64,000 nt of DNA from positions 790,792 through 854,791 of the forward strand of contig NZ_KB849717.1 in assembly GCF_000368825.1 (NCBI RefSeq), read 5' to 3'. The position numbers and the translations under genes were made by a program. The stretch comes from Acinetobacter ursingii DSM 16037 = CIP 107286. Lineage in GTDB: Bacteria; Pseudomonadota; Gammaproteobacteria; Pseudomonadales; Moraxellaceae. Below the pieces are notes generated by a model, which saw only the letters and a list, made by a program, of their open reading frames with translations, made no database searches and was not told where the DNA came from. Position 1 is the stretch's first letter. Every line of letters starts with the position of its first letter. Shown here piece by piece: positions 17,962-27,110 of this stretch.

Positions 17962-18570
17962 ATGGACAATTGGATCATCCAGATCATTGAGAGTCTGGGC
18001 TATTTCGGCATCGCTTTTTTGATGTTTCTGGATAATGTTTTTCCTCCCATCCCCTCAGAAGTGATTATGCCGAGCGCGGGCTATACTGCTTCTCGTGGGC
18101 AGCTTCAGATTGTAGGGGTGATTATTGCAGGCAGTATAGGGTCGATATTGGCTGCTGCCGTTTTGTATGCCATTGGCCGTAAAATCCCCCAAAAAGCACT
18201 GTTTAGATGGGTCGATCGTTACGGGCGATACTTATTTATTCACTCCAAAGATTTAGAGAAAGCGCTGAATTGGTTTGAACGATATGGACATCGCATCGTG
18301 TTTTGGGGGCGAATGATTCCTGCGGTTCGCTCTTTAATTAGTATTCCTGCTGGCATGAGTCAAATGCCTTTTAGCAAGTTCATGCTGTATAGCAGTTTAG
18401 GTACCATTATCTGGACCACATTTTTAGCCTGCATCGGTTTTTATTTTGGTGAAAATCAAGAACTGATGTTTACGATTATGCATCGGGTGGGATATATCAT
18501 TTTAGCGATTACCTTATGCTTTTGTGCATGGTGGCTCTATCGTAAATTTTATAAAATTAAACCGAGGTAA
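17962..18570 (+). CDS. DedA-family membrane protein
   Basis: 202 residues with several hydrophobic segments. The DedA/VTT-domain signature FLDNVFPPIPSEVIMPSAGY lies at about 23-42, and the FWGRMIPAVRSLISIPAGMSQM segment at about 113-134 carries the conserved G-R-x-x-P-x-x-R. DedA proteins are inner-membrane lipid scramblase/undecaprenyl-phosphate transporter-type proteins. It ends 2 bp before tpm, so the two form an operon. No ribosome-binding site is visible at the ATG. Confidence 0.92.
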   Translation: MDNWIIQIIESLGYFGIAFLMFLDNVFPPIPSEVIMPSAGYTASRGQLQIVGVIIAGSIGSILAAAVLYAIGRKIPQKALFRWVDRYGRYLFIHSKDLEKALNWFERYGHRIVFWGRMIPAVRSLISIPAGMSQMPFSKFMLYSSLGTIIWTTFLACIGFYFGENQELMFTIMHRVGYIILAITLCFCAWWLYRKFYKIKPR

Positions 18571-18572
18571 CT

Positions 18573-19226
18573 ATGCAACACGAATTTTGGCACCAGCGCT
18601 GGCAGGAAAATCGAATCGGATTTCACCAATTTGTGCCAAGTCCGCTCATGGTTTCATATTTTAATGGATTAAATTTAAAGCCTAATTCACGTGTTTTTGT
18701 GCCTTTAAGTGGTAAAACACTCGATATTCGTTGGTTGCTCCAACAAGGGTTTCGTGTGATTGCAATTGAACTCAGCCAAATTGCAGTGGTTGCTTTAATT
18801 GAACAACTCAGCACAGATTTTGGATTTGATTTTGAAATGTCAGAACAAAATAATCTGATTCATTACTCACATCCACAAATCGATATTTTCGTCGGTGACT
18901 TTTTTGATCTGACTCAAAAACAATTGGGACAAGTCGATGCGATTTATGATCGTGCTGCGCTGATTGCCTTGCCTTATGAAATGAGACAACAATATGCACA
19001 ACACCTGATTCAGATCAGTCAGGCGGCACCTCAATTTCTGATTAGCTATGAATATGATCAGGGCAGCTTTGAAGGGCCTCCGTTTTCCGTTGAATCTGAC
19101 GAGATTCATCAGCTTTATCATCATGTTTATGACATCAAATGTTTAACAGAACAATATGTGGATGCGCAAAAAAATAAAGGAGATCATCCTCGCAGTAAAG
19201 TCTGGTTACTTCGCACGAAAATATAA
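18573..19226 (+). CDS. tpm: Thiopurine S-methyltransferase
   Basis: 217 residues, typical bacterial TPMT length. The N-terminal FWHQRWQENRIGFHQ motif and the VFVPLSGKTLDIRWL SAM-binding segment are diagnostic. In bacteria the family methylates thiopurines and can methylate tellurite or selenite; the natural substrate here is unknown. It begins 2 bp after dedA with a GAGGTAAC site lying in the end of that gene. Confidence 0.93.
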   Translation: MQHEFWHQRWQENRIGFHQFVPSPLMVSYFNGLNLKPNSRVFVPLSGKTLDIRWLLQQGFRVIAIELSQIAVVALIEQLSTDFGFDFEMSEQNNLIHYSHPQIDIFVGDFFDLTQKQLGQVDAIYDRAALIALPYEMRQQYAQHLIQISQAAPQFLISYEYDQGSFEGPPFSVESDEIHQLYHHVYDIKCLTEQYVDAQKNKGDHPRSKVWLLRTKI

Positions 19227-19230
19227 GCAT

Positions 19231-19258
19231 AAAAAACACCTCAGTTTGAGGTGTTTTT
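19231..19258 (+). terminator. Terminator after tpm
   Basis: AAAAAACACCTCA (19231-19243) pairs with TGAGGTGTTTTT (19247-19258), with a three-base loop. Confidence 0.9.
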
Positions 19259-19292
19259 ATTATTGCTTTGCTTCACTTCGTAAAGTGAACAT

Positions 19293-19817
19293 TTAATTAG
19301 GCGTGTGATACATCAGATACAATTCATTTAAATTATCTGGGATTTCTTCCGCCAATTCGTCCATCAACTGACCATTACGACGGAAAGATTCCATTTGAGG
19401 ATCTTCTTCATCAATGCCACTAAACACCATGATTGGCAAAGTCAAATCAACTAATTGTTCTTCATATTCTGGTGCAAACCATGCTTCTTCATTTAGGAAC
19501 ATTGCATCGACAAAACCGACGCTCCAGTCGCCTAAACTTGAATCCACGTCTGCTTCTTCAATTTCAAAAGGAAATTCAATCCCTTCTTCATTGGCCAAGT
19601 TTTGACGAATCGAATCTAGCCAAAGTTTAATTTGTTCAATAATCGCAGCAGGAACTTTTTTCTGATTGCTTTCAAATAACTCATCTAACCAGCGATCAAA
19701 CTGCGGGCCAACTGCAATCGCACACAGAAAACCATGAGTGGCCGCAAAATCCAGACCATGTTCATTTTGGTCACCATCAAGATAATCACTTAATTGATCT
19801 AAATCCAAGGTACTCAT
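19293..19817 (-). CDS. YecA/UPF0149-family protein
   Basis: 174 residues, strongly acidic and mostly helical. It begins with LDQLSDYLDGDQNEHGLDFAATHGFLCAI, the UPF0149 signature, and carries the conserved WSVGFVDAMF segment. It lacks the C-terminal SEC-C zinc motif found in some YecA proteins. Function unknown. A small acidic gene lies 72 bp upstream on the same strand. Confidence 0.85.
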   Translation of the reverse strand: MSTLDLDQLSDYLDGDQNEHGLDFAATHGFLCAIAVGPQFDRWLDELFESNQKKVPAAIIEQIKLWLDSIRQNLANEEGIEFPFEIEEADVDSSLGDWSVGFVDAMFLNEEAWFAPEYEEQLVDLTLPIMVFSGIDEEDPQMESFRRNGQLMDELAEEIPDNLNELYLMYHTPN

Positions 19818-19889
19818 TGTTTATCCAGTGTTATCAATAAATAGCATATAGCATAACATTTTCAGTTCGCTATGCGGTGTCTGATTGTA

Positions 19890-20096
19890 TTAGTCTTCGT
19901 CATCCAGATCATCGTCATCAAAGTCATAATCAAAGTCTTTTAACTCACGCTCTAAACGGCGTTGTGCCAAAAGATCATCAATTAAACGTCGCTTTTCCAA
20001 TGACTCTTTTGCACTGATTTTGCCTGATGCTTCATCAAAACTAACATCATCATCATCACCGTAGCTATCATCTAATTCAAAATCTGTAGAAGACAC
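19890..20096 (-). CDS. Small acidic protein, PA3496 family
   Basis: 68 residues. The central basic helix (KESLEKRRLIDDLLAQRRLERELKDF) lies between two Asp-rich segments; the C-terminus is nearly all Asp/Glu. The pattern matches the small PA3496-type proteins of Pseudomonadales, which have no established function. It lies upstream of the UPF0149 gene and divergent from rpoD. Confidence 0.75.
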   Translation of the reverse strand: MSSTDFELDDSYGDDDDVSFDEASGKISAKESLEKRRLIDDLLAQRRLERELKDFDYDFDDDDLDDED

Positions 20097-20454
20097 TAAA
20101 ACTACCTCGTAGTGAAAAAATGTGAATAGGTCTAGGCGCTATTTATCTTGCCTAATCGGGCATGTCAAGTTTTTTTTATTTTTTTCGACTTTAGCGGATT
20201 ATTTGTATCTTTTTTCATCAAAAAATTTGTATATTGATAAAACTCTTGCTAACGTCTATCGATAATTCTTGATGAAAAATTTAGGATGACATAACTTGAA
20301 AAAAACAATTCCAACCCAATATTCAAAAAATAGCTGTGAAATCAAATATATTTTTTAATTCAGATGTAAGCGATCAAATCGAAAACATTTAGAGCGAATT
20401 GTGCTATCATGCACGGTTTTTTACTGCCACAGATTCAACGAAGAGTAAGCAAAG
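20097..20454 (+). promoter_or_regulatory. rpoD upstream region with extended -10
   Basis: 358 bp of AT-rich DNA without a gene. An extended -10 element, TGC-TATCAT (20402-20410), lies 45 bp before the rpoD ATG; no good -35 is seen, as often with extended -10 promoters. A perfect 11-bp inverted repeat, TTTTTCATCAA (20211-20221) and TTGATGAAAAA (20269-20279), lies further upstream. A classic GAGTAAG-like ribosome site precedes the ATG. Confidence 0.5.
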
Positions 20455-22341
20455 ATGAGCGATATGCATTCCCCTACTTCCCAAGTAGCGGCTCTGATTA
20501 GCCGAGGCAAAGAACAAGGTTACTTAACCTACGCTGAGGTCAACGATCATCTCCCAGACTCAATTACCGAAAGCGAACAGATTGAAGACATCATTCAGAT
20601 GCTTCAGGACGTTGGTATTCCTGTGCATGAACGTGCGCCTGAATCTGATGATGCAATGTTTGGCGAATCCACCGAAGCTGCCGATGAAGTTGCAGAAGAA
20701 GAAGCGGCTGCGGTATTGGCATCGGTTGAAAGTGAGCCTGGGCGTACGACTGACCCAGTGCGTATGTACATGCGTGAGATGGGAACAGTTGAGCTCCTGA
20801 CTCGTGAAGGTGAAATCAGCATTGCAAAACGTATCGAGGAAGGTATCCGTGATGTCTTGCACTCAATCGCTTACTGGCCAAATGCTGTTGAAGTTGTATT
20901 ACAAGAATATAATGACTTTTTAACTGGTGAACGTCGTCTTGCCGATATTCTTTCAGGTTATCTTGATCCTGAAACCGATGAAGACATTCCAGAAGTGCTT
21001 GAAGAAGAAGCTGAACTGGAGGAAGACGAAGAATCTTCATCTAAGACCACTAAAGAGGTGAAACTGGATGATGATGACGAAGAAGAAGAATCTGAAGGTG
21101 ATGATGATTCTGAAGGTGAATCTGGTCCAGACCCAGAAGTTGCGAAAGTTCGTTTTGAAGAATTAGAAGCTGCGTGGAATAATACCAAAGCGGTGATTGA
21201 ACAACATGGTCGTAGCAGTGAACAAGCCAATGAAGCTTTAGAATCACTTGCATCTGTGTTTATGATGTTCAAATTTACACCACGTCTATTTGATATTATT
21301 TCAGAAATGATCCGTGGTACACACGAACAAATCCGTGCTAATGAACGTGAAATCATGCGTTATGCAGTGCGTCGTGGTCGTATGGATCGTAATCAGTTCC
21401 GTACCAGCTTTCCTGGTCAGGAATCTAATCCAGCATGGTTCGATGAACAGATTGCAAAAGCCCCTGCTGAAATGCGTTCGTACTTAGAAAAAGTTCGTCC
21501 TGATGTCTTGGCATTCCAGCAAAAAATTGCCGATATCGAAAAAGATCTCGATCTTCATGTTCGCGAAATCAAAGATATTTCTAAACGCATGGCAGTTGGT
21601 GAAGCGAAAGCTCGTCGTGCCAAAAAAGAAATGGTGGAAGCTAATTTGCGTCTGGTGATTTCGATTGCCAAGAAATATACCAACCGTGGTTTACAGTTCC
21701 TTGATTTGATTCAGGAAGGTAACATCGGCTTGATGAAAGCAGTGGATAAGTTTGAATACCGTCGTGGTTATAAGTTTTCGACCTATGCAACATGGTGGAT
21801 TCGTCAGGCGATTACCCGTTCGATTGCGGATCAGGCGCGTACCATTCGTATTCCTGTCCACATGATTGAAACCATTAACAAAATCAATCGTGTATCACGT
21901 CAGTTATTACAAGAAATGGGTCGTGAACCGACACCAGAAGAATTAGGCGAACGTCTGGAAATGGACGAAGTCAAAGTTCGTAAAGTGTTGAAAATTGCCA
22001 AAGAGCCAATTTCGATGGAAACACCAATTGGTGATGATGAAGATTCGCATTTGGGTGATTTCATTGAAGACTCAAACATCACTTCACCAGTGGATGCAGC
22101 GACTTCAGAAGGCTTGAAAGAAGCCACTCGTGAAGTGCTGGAAAATCTGACTGAACGTGAAGCCAAAGTCTTAAAAATGCGTTTTGGTATTGATATGCCA
22201 ACCGATCATACTTTGGAAGAAGTAGGTAAACAATTTGACGTTACCCGTGAACGTATTCGTCAGATTGAGGCAAAAGCACTGCGTAAATTACGTCATCCTT
22301 CACGTTCTGAACACTTGCGTTCGTTCCTTGAAAATGACTAA
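20455..22341 (+). CDS. rpoD: RNA polymerase sigma-70 factor RpoD
   Basis: 628 residues. Region 1.1 is N-terminal, region 1.2 starts near [11 protein letters not shown] (100-110), followed by a large non-conserved region. Regions 2.1-2.4 contain [20 protein letters not shown] and [12 protein letters not shown]; regions 3 and 4 end with [20 protein letters not shown], the -35-binding helix-turn-helix. Residues about 174-228 form a very acidic Asp/Glu/Ser tract within the non-conserved region. It is the primary sigma factor. It is a single gene here, detached from dnaG. Confidence 0.98.
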   Translation: MSDMHSPTSQVAALISRGKEQGYLTYAEVNDHLPDSITESEQIEDIIQMLQDVGIPVHERAPESDDAMFGESTEAADEVAEEEAAAVLASVESEPGRTTDPVRMYMREMGTVELLTREGEISIAKRIEEGIRDVLHSIAYWPNAVEVVLQEYNDFLTGERRLADILSGYLDPETDEDIPEVLEEEAELEEDEESSSKTTKEVKLDDDDEEEESEGDDDSEGESGPDPEVAKVRFEELEAAWNNTKAVIEQHGRSSEQANEALESLASVFMMFKFTPRLFDIISEMIRGTHEQIRANEREIMRYAVRRGRMDRNQFRTSFPGQESNPAWFDEQIAKAPAEMRSYLEKVRPDVLAFQQKIADIEKDLDLHVREIKDISKRMAVGEAKARRAKKEMVEANLRLVISIAKKYTNRGLQFLDLIQEGNIGLMKAVDKFEYRRGYKFSTYATWWIRQAITRSIADQARTIRIPVHMIETINKINRVSRQLLQEMGREPTPEELGERLEMDEVKVRKVLKIAKEPISMETPIGDDEDSHLGDFIEDSNITSPVDAATSEGLKEATREVLENLTEREAKVLKMRFGIDMPTDHTLEEVGKQFDVTRERIRQIEAKALRKLRHPSRSEHLRSFLEND

Positions 22342-22355
22342 TTTGAATCAATGAG

Positions 22356-22380
22356 CAGTCACTTGAAATTTGAGTGACTG
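22356..22380 (+). terminator. Hairpin directly after rpoD
   Basis: CAGTCACT (22356-22363) pairs perfectly with AGTGACTG (22373-22380). It lacks a T run and so may stabilise the 3' end or act with the next hairpin. Confidence 0.5.
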
Positions 22381-22406
22381 TCCCCATTTAATATTCAAAT
22401 ACATAC

Positions 22407-22433
22407 AATGCCTGCATTTTCGCAGGCATTTCA
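22407..22433 (+). terminator. Second hairpin between rpoD and the DUF493 gene
   Basis: AATGCCTGC (22407-22415) pairs with GCAGGCATT (22422-22430). It is followed by only a few T residues and lies 14 bp before the next start codon. Confidence 0.55.
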
Positions 22434-22446
22434 TATGGAGAATGTT

Positions 22447-22734
22447 ATGTTAGACCGTACTCCTTCTCGCGAATTACAAGAACATCTTTGGGTTTTTCCA
22501 ATGGATTATCCAATCAAATTGATTGGTAATGCGGGAGATGAGCTTCGTACTGCTGTGATTGATATCTTGCAAAAACATTTTCCAGAATTTGATGGCGATT
22601 CACTCAAAGTGCAACCATCTCGCACTGGAAAATATCACTCGATTACTGCGCAATTGCGTTTTGATGAGCTTGAGCAAGTACATGCCTTATATGCTGACTT
22701 GGCTGCATGTGAACACATTCGTACTGCACTCTAA
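22447..22734 (+). CDS. DUF493 (YbeD/UPF0250) family protein
   Basis: 95 residues from the ATG at 22447, preceded by ATGGAG; in-frame ATGs at 22408 and 22435 fall in or next to a terminator hairpin. The family core (FPMDYPIKLIGNAGDELR and SRTGKYHSITAQLRF) is clear. YbeD folds like an ACT/regulatory alpha-beta domain and often lies next to lipB, as here: lipB is the next gene. Its role is not established, although the context suggests lipoate metabolism. Confidence 0.87.
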   Translation: MLDRTPSRELQEHLWVFPMDYPIKLIGNAGDELRTAVIDILQKHFPEFDGDSLKVQPSRTGKYHSITAQLRFDELEQVHALYADLAACEHIRTAL

Positions 22735-22750
22735 AACAAAGCGACAAATA

Positions 22751-22776
22751 AAAAACACGCCTGTAGGCGTGTTTTT
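22751..22776 (+). terminator. Terminator after the DUF493 gene
   Basis: AAAAACACGCC (22751-22761) pairs with GGCGTGTTTTT (22766-22776), with a TGTA loop and a T run. Confidence 0.92.
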
Positions 22777-22990
22777 TATGGCTGAACAGAATCTAAAATC
22801 AATGATCGGGTCTTTAATCAAATAAAAAGTTGCTTCTTCAACCATCTCAACCAATTTATGAATGATTTTATAGCGCTTTTTATTCGTGATTTACACACAT
22901 CACATATAAATCAGTGTGATCCATGATTTTATTCATAACTAACTTCTTTATAATGAACAAGTATTTTGATTGAACATAGGGCTGACATTT

Positions 22991-23650
22991 GTGAATAACG
23001 TCATAATCAAACCAACTTTGACTATACGTCAATATCAAAACTTGACCCCTTATGCTGATCGTTTTCAAGAAATGAAAAATCTGACTGAACAACGGGATGA
23101 AAATACACCCGATCAACTCTGGATTTTGCAACATCCAGATGTGCTCACGCAGGGACAAGCAGGTAAGCCCGAACATATTTTAATTCCAACTGATATCCCT
23201 GTGGTACAGTCCGATCGCGGTGGGCAAGTCACTTGGCATGGCCCAGGTCAAATGGTCATTTATTTTATGTTTGATCTAAATCGCTTGAAATGGAATGTAC
23301 GAACATTGGTCTCTTTTGCTGAAAAGCTGATGATCGATCTGTTAAACAAATATGCAATCAAGGCCTATGCCAAACCTGATGCACCGGGCGTTTATGTGGA
23401 CGAACGTAAAATAGGATCACTCGGGTTTAAAATCCGACGTGGACGCAGCTATCATGGGTTAGCGTTAAATATTGATTGTGATTTAACTGGCTTTCAAACC
23501 ATTAACCCTTGTGGTTATGCGGGGCTGGAGATGGTTCGCTTATCTGACCTTGTTCAAGATTATCCAACGTTTGAACAGCTTGCTTCAGATGTAGTTGAAT
23601 ATTTTAACAACACCGATTACTTTAGTGACGTAGAAGTCACCTCTGCATAA
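22991..23650 (+). CDS. lipB: Octanoyltransferase LipB
   Basis: 219 residues from a GTG at 22991 with an AGGG about 10 bp upstream; a TTG at 22970 in frame is the alternative. The catalytic pair is K140 in [10 protein letters not shown] and C174 in NPCGYAG, and the [12 protein letters not shown] motif is at 76-87. It moves octanoate from acyl carrier protein to lipoyl domains such as that of SucB in this window. lipA is not here. A DUF493 gene lies upstream, the common ybeD-lipB order. Confidence 0.95.
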   Translation: MNNVIIKPTLTIRQYQNLTPYADRFQEMKNLTEQRDENTPDQLWILQHPDVLTQGQAGKPEHILIPTDIPVVQSDRGGQVTWHGPGQMVIYFMFDLNRLKWNVRTLVSFAEKLMIDLLNKYAIKAYAKPDAPGVYVDERKIGSLGFKIRRGRSYHGLALNIDCDLTGFQTINPCGYAGLEMVRLSDLVQDYPTFEQLASDVVEYFNNTDYFSDVEVTSA

Positions 23651-23676
23651 TTTACTTTATTTTTTCCAAAAAACTA

Positions 23677-23696
23677 TTTAGAGTAATTACTCTAAA
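23677..23696. promoter_or_regulatory. 20-bp perfect palindrome upstream of the SCP2/ADH pair
   Basis: TTTAGAGTAA followed directly by TTACTCTAAA, a gap-free perfect palindrome. It lies 33 bp before the GTG start of the SCP2 gene, at promoter distance. It looks like an operator for a dimeric regulator; no regulator gene is adjacent. Confidence 0.6.
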
Positions 23697-23729
23697 ACTC
23701 AAAATTAGAATGTTAAAAGGGATAAACGT

Positions 23730-24263
23730 GTGATTTCAAGTAAAACCGTAAAACCCGCATTGCAAATGGGCTACGTCAAACTCATGATGGATGTGATTGG
23801 ACGTGGTCTCGTGATGGCAAATCAGGTCGATCAAGAAATACAAAATGAAGTGGCGAAATTTCCAGTAGGCTTTGTTTTATCCATGAATGTATTCCCTAAT
23901 GGGCCTGCATTTGTCGCGAAAGTGACTGAAGATAAAAAATTGCAACTGATTTCGCTTGAACAGGAAAAACCTGATTTGACCATTACTTTCAAGCATTTAA
24001 CCCATGCTTTTATGGTATTTTCATTTCAGGAAAGTACGGCACAGGCATTTGCAAATGACCGTATGATTGCTGATGGCGATGTCTCCAGTGCAATTCGACT
24101 GGTACGCTGCCTCAATAAAATGGAATCTCTAATTTTACCAAAAGTCGTGGCATCGCTCGCCGTAAAACAATATCCAACCGAGCTTAGTTTGAAAGATAAA
24201 CTCAGCGAAGCAGCCAATATTTATCTGAAAGTCGCACAGTCATACTTAAAACGGAGTGTATAA
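23730..24263 (+). CDS. SCP2 sterol-binding-domain protein
   Basis: 177 residues from a GTG with AAAGGGAT upstream. The central region has the SCP2-like fold signature: FPNGPAFVAKVTEDKKLQL, PDLTITFKHL, AFANDRMIADGDVSSAIRLVRC. SCP2-domain proteins bind lipids such as fatty acyl chains. It ends 1 bp before the alcohol dehydrogenase gene, so the pair should be translationally linked. A lipid-linked alcohol or aldehyde pathway is a reasonable inference but is not shown. Confidence 0.8.
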   Translation: MISSKTVKPALQMGYVKLMMDVIGRGLVMANQVDQEIQNEVAKFPVGFVLSMNVFPNGPAFVAKVTEDKKLQLISLEQEKPDLTITFKHLTHAFMVFSFQESTAQAFANDRMIADGDVSSAIRLVRCLNKMESLILPKVVASLAVKQYPTELSLKDKLSEAANIYLKVAQSYLKRSV

Positions 24264-24264
24264 A

Positions 24265-25449
24265 ATGGCTAAACCGTATTATGAATTTTTTTGTCCAGTT
24301 AAAGTCATTGCAGGCAGTGCTGCTTTAGAACACATTCCATTTGAACTTGCGACTTTAGGTTCAAAACGTCCGATGATCATTACAGATAAAGGCGTAAGAG
24401 CAAATAAATTACTTGAGCCGATTGAAACGGCTTTTGCATCTACTGATGCTGAAATTGGCTATATTTTTGATGATGTGCCACCAGATTCAAGTCTGGAAAC
24501 CGTCCGTAATGCTGCCCAGTTTTATCGTGACAACAACTGCGATGCAATTATTGCAGTCGGTGGTGGTTCAGTGATTGATACCTCAAAGGCAACCAATATT
24601 TTAGTGTCTGAGGGTGGTAACGATCTACTCAAGTATTCTGGTGCACATAACTTACCTAAACCACTCAAACCATTTTTTGTGATTCCAACCACATCAGGAA
24701 CAGGTTCGGAAGTCACCATGGTTGCGGTGGTTTCAGATACGCAAAAGAATGTAAAACTGGCATTTGCATCTTATTATCTCATGCCGCATGCTGCGATTCT
24801 TGATCCACGTATGACCCAAACTTTACCTGCACATTTAACTGCCATGACAGGTATGGATGCACTGACGCATTGTGTGGAAGCTTATACTTGTCTAGCCGCA
24901 AATCCGTTAAGCGATGCCTATGCAAGTGCGGGCATTAAAAAAATTAGTGAAAACTTGTTTAATGTCATCGAAAACCCATCAGATGCACAAGGTCGTTTAG
25001 AGTTGGCACAAGCTTCAACCATGGGCGGAATTGCATTCTCTAATTCTATGGTCGGTTTGGTACATTCGCTTGGGCATGCATTAGGCGCAGTTGCACACTT
25101 ACCACATGGTCTTTGCATGAACTTATTCTTACCGTATGTGCTTGAGTACAACAAGGAAGTAAATGGCAACAAAATCGGCGAATTGTTACTGCCATTGGCG
25201 GGCGCAGATATTTATGCACAAACCCCTGCTCATCTTCGTGCTGAAAAAGCCATTTCGACTATTTTAGCCATGCGTGACCGTTTATTCATGATGACCAAAT
25301 TGCCACGTAATTTACGTGAAACAGGTAAAGTGACAGAAGCACAGCTTGATGAGATTGCAGAAAAAGCGCTCAATGATGGTTCAATTATCTATAATCCCAA
25401 AGAAGCGAACTTTGACGATTTAAAAGCCATTTTACAAAAAGCATGGTAA
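24265..25449 (+). CDS. Iron-containing (group III) alcohol dehydrogenase
   Basis: 394 residues from the ATG at 24265 with ACGGAG upstream; a GTG at 24256 inside the previous gene is in frame. The NAD-binding GGGSVIDTSKA motif, GMDALTHCVEAY, and HSLGHALGAVAHLPHG, which supplies metal-binding His residues, are diagnostic of the family. It oxidises a primary alcohol or reduces an aldehyde with NAD(P); the substrate is unknown. It is coupled to an SCP2 lipid-binding gene, which suggests a longer-chain substrate. A strong terminator follows. Confidence 0.92.
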   Translation: MAKPYYEFFCPVKVIAGSAALEHIPFELATLGSKRPMIITDKGVRANKLLEPIETAFASTDAEIGYIFDDVPPDSSLETVRNAAQFYRDNNCDAIIAVGGGSVIDTSKATNILVSEGGNDLLKYSGAHNLPKPLKPFFVIPTTSGTGSEVTMVAVVSDTQKNVKLAFASYYLMPHAAILDPRMTQTLPAHLTAMTGMDALTHCVEAYTCLAANPLSDAYASAGIKKISENLFNVIENPSDAQGRLELAQASTMGGIAFSNSMVGLVHSLGHALGAVAHLPHGLCMNLFLPYVLEYNKEVNGNKIGELLLPLAGADIYAQTPAHLRAEKAISTILAMRDRLFMMTKLPRNLRETGKVTEAQLDEIAEKALNDGSIIYNPKEANFDDLKAILQKAW

Positions 25450-25481
25450 TTTAAAACGCATTCGCTGTTGTTACTCTAAGT

Positions 25482-25524
25482 AAGAGTCTGAATTCTCAAG
25501 TCATTCAGACTCTTTTCTTTTTTT
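25482..25524 (+). terminator. Terminator after the alcohol dehydrogenase
   Basis: AAGAGTCTGAAT (25482-25493) pairs perfectly with ATTCAGACTCTT (25503-25514), followed by a long T-rich tract. Confidence 0.92.
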
Positions 25525-25544
25525 ATGATTTTCATTCATCATAG

Positions 25545-25577
25545 TTTTTAGCAAATTGGCAAAAAATTTGCTAAAAA
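25545..25577. promoter_or_regulatory. 13-bp inverted repeat upstream of the APC permease
   Basis: TTTTTAGCAAATT (25545-25557) and AATTTGCTAAAAA (25565-25577) are perfect inverted copies separated by 7 bp. The repeat ends 13 bp before a promoter candidate. This is a likely regulator-binding site. Confidence 0.6.
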
Positions 25578-25590
25578 ATCCACAAAGTTA

Positions 25591-25620
25591 CTGACAAAAG
25601 GCATCGATTTAGGATAGATT
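25591..25620 (+). promoter_or_regulatory. Promoter candidate for the APC permease
   Basis: CTGACA (25591-25596) and TAGATT (25615-25620) are 18 bp apart. An 8-bp hairpin, GGATCGTT/AACGATCC (25648-25655 and 25663-25670), lies in the presumed leader. Confidence 0.5.
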
Positions 25621-25717
25621 GGCGCACTTTACTTTTTCATATAGGGGGGATCGTTCGTCTCAAACGATCCTTAACAGACATGACTGATCCTTGATCAACG
25701 ATTATGAGGATACGCCG

Positions 25718-27103
25718 TTGACAACTCACACTGGGACTCAACCTGCGGCTAAACTGCAAAAAAATCTTGTGCTATGGCACATCATTATCATCGGTTTGGC
25801 ATACATTCAGCCCATGACTGTATTTGATACGTTTGGTCTCGTATCACAAGATAGCCATGGACATGTACCAACGTCATATATTTTTGCTTTAATTGCAATC
25901 CTACTTACGTCCATCAGCTATGGACATATGATTAGGCGGTATCCTTCTGCTGGCTCAGCATATACTTATGCACAAAAATCCATTCATCCCAATGTCGGGT
26001 TTATGGTGGGCTGGTCATCATGGCTCGATTATTTACTCTCTCCGTTGGTCAATATTATTTTGGCCGATATTTATCTGCGTGCGCTGTTTCCAGATGTCAA
26101 TAACTGGATTTGGGTCATTGGCTTAACCATCATTATGACTGTGGTCAATTTGTTTGGTGCTCGTTTTGTGGCTCGTTTTAACAGTACGATTGTTTTTATC
26201 CAGATTGGTGTCATTTTCTACTTTACGTATAAAGTCTATTTGCTGCTCACTCAGGGCATGAATGCCGATGGTAGTCTGGATCAATCACAATACCAACTCT
26301 GGAGCATCGCACCTTTCTGGAATGAGATGACATCTATTGGTGCGCTGATCACAGGTGCAACCATTCTGTGTTTCTCATTTACGGGCTTTGATGCATTGTC
26401 ATCTTTGGCGGAAGAAACCAAGGACACTGAAAAAGTATTGCCTAAAGCCATTTTCCTGACTGCATTAATTGCAGGGGTGATCTTTATTATTAGCACCTAT
26501 TTTATGCAGATTTACTTTCCGAGTGACCCTGCAAATTACTTCAAGAAAATTGATGAAACCCAGCCTGAAATTTTATTGGCAATTGGCGGGATCACTTTCC
26601 AAACGGTGATTCTTTATTTTGCCATTGTCACGGTGATGGCATCAGGGATTTCAGCCCATGCTGGTGTTTCACGTTTAATGTATGTGATGGGTCGTGATGG
26701 GGTCATTAACAAGAAAATCTTTGGACATATTAGCCCTAAGCTTTATACACCTACCTATAACATCATCATTGTAGGGGTGGTGGCGCTTGCAGCAGGTTTC
26801 CTTGATTTTGAACATATCGCCAATCTAATTAGTTTTGGTGCGTTAACTGCGTTTAGTTTTGTCAACTTCTCAGTGATTTCACGCTATGCATTGCGTGATG
26901 GACGTACCAAAAATATCAAAGATATTTTTAATTATATCGTTATTCCTGTACTTGGTTTTGCCAGTGTATTTATGATGTGGCTTGAAATCGATCAACTTGC
27001 ACTGAAAATTGGTTTGATTTGGGCTGCGATTGGAGTCGGCTATTTAGCTTACAAAACACGTGGATTCCGTTATCCACCTCCGCAGCACAATGAACATGAA
27101 TAA
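25718..27103 (+). CDS. APC-superfamily amino acid permease
   Basis: 461 residues from a TTG at 25718, which has a well-placed GAGGA; an upstream in-frame TTG at 25691 has none and no suitable ATG exists. About 12 hydrophobic segments follow a soluble N-terminus. The first segment has IIIGLAYIQPMTVFDTFG and the AYTYAQKS...GWSSWLDYLLSP region is typical of APC transporters of the YcaM/YhdG type, as is the FSFTGFDALSSLAEETKD motif. It probably imports an amino acid or amine by H+ symport or exchange. It is a single gene with its own long regulatory region. Confidence 0.87.
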   Translation: MTTHTGTQPAAKLQKNLVLWHIIIIGLAYIQPMTVFDTFGLVSQDSHGHVPTSYIFALIAILLTSISYGHMIRRYPSAGSAYTYAQKSIHPNVGFMVGWSSWLDYLLSPLVNIILADIYLRALFPDVNNWIWVIGLTIIMTVVNLFGARFVARFNSTIVFIQIGVIFYFTYKVYLLLTQGMNADGSLDQSQYQLWSIAPFWNEMTSIGALITGATILCFSFTGFDALSSLAEETKDTEKVLPKAIFLTALIAGVIFIISTYFMQIYFPSDPANYFKKIDETQPEILLAIGGITFQTVILYFAIVTVMASGISAHAGVSRLMYVMGRDGVINKKIFGHISPKLYTPTYNIIIVGVVALAAGFLDFEHIANLISFGALTAFSFVNFSVISRYALRDGRTKNIKDIFNYIVIPVLGFASVFMMWLEIDQLALKIGLIWAAIGVGYLAYKTRGFRYPPPQHNEHE

Positions 27104-27110
27104 ATCTTAA

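Noticed and set aside
19270..19289. Small TTCACTT-CGTA-AAGTGAA hairpin before the UPF0149 stop, resembling the prs hairpins
   Set aside because: Only about 9 bases match the prs units and the stem is short, so membership in that repeat family is not supported.
20958..21356. A 132-codon minus-strand frame inside rpoD, very Ser-rich
   Set aside because: It is the antisense reading of the acidic Asp/Glu tract of RpoD, where GAT/GAA codons read as Ser-type codons.
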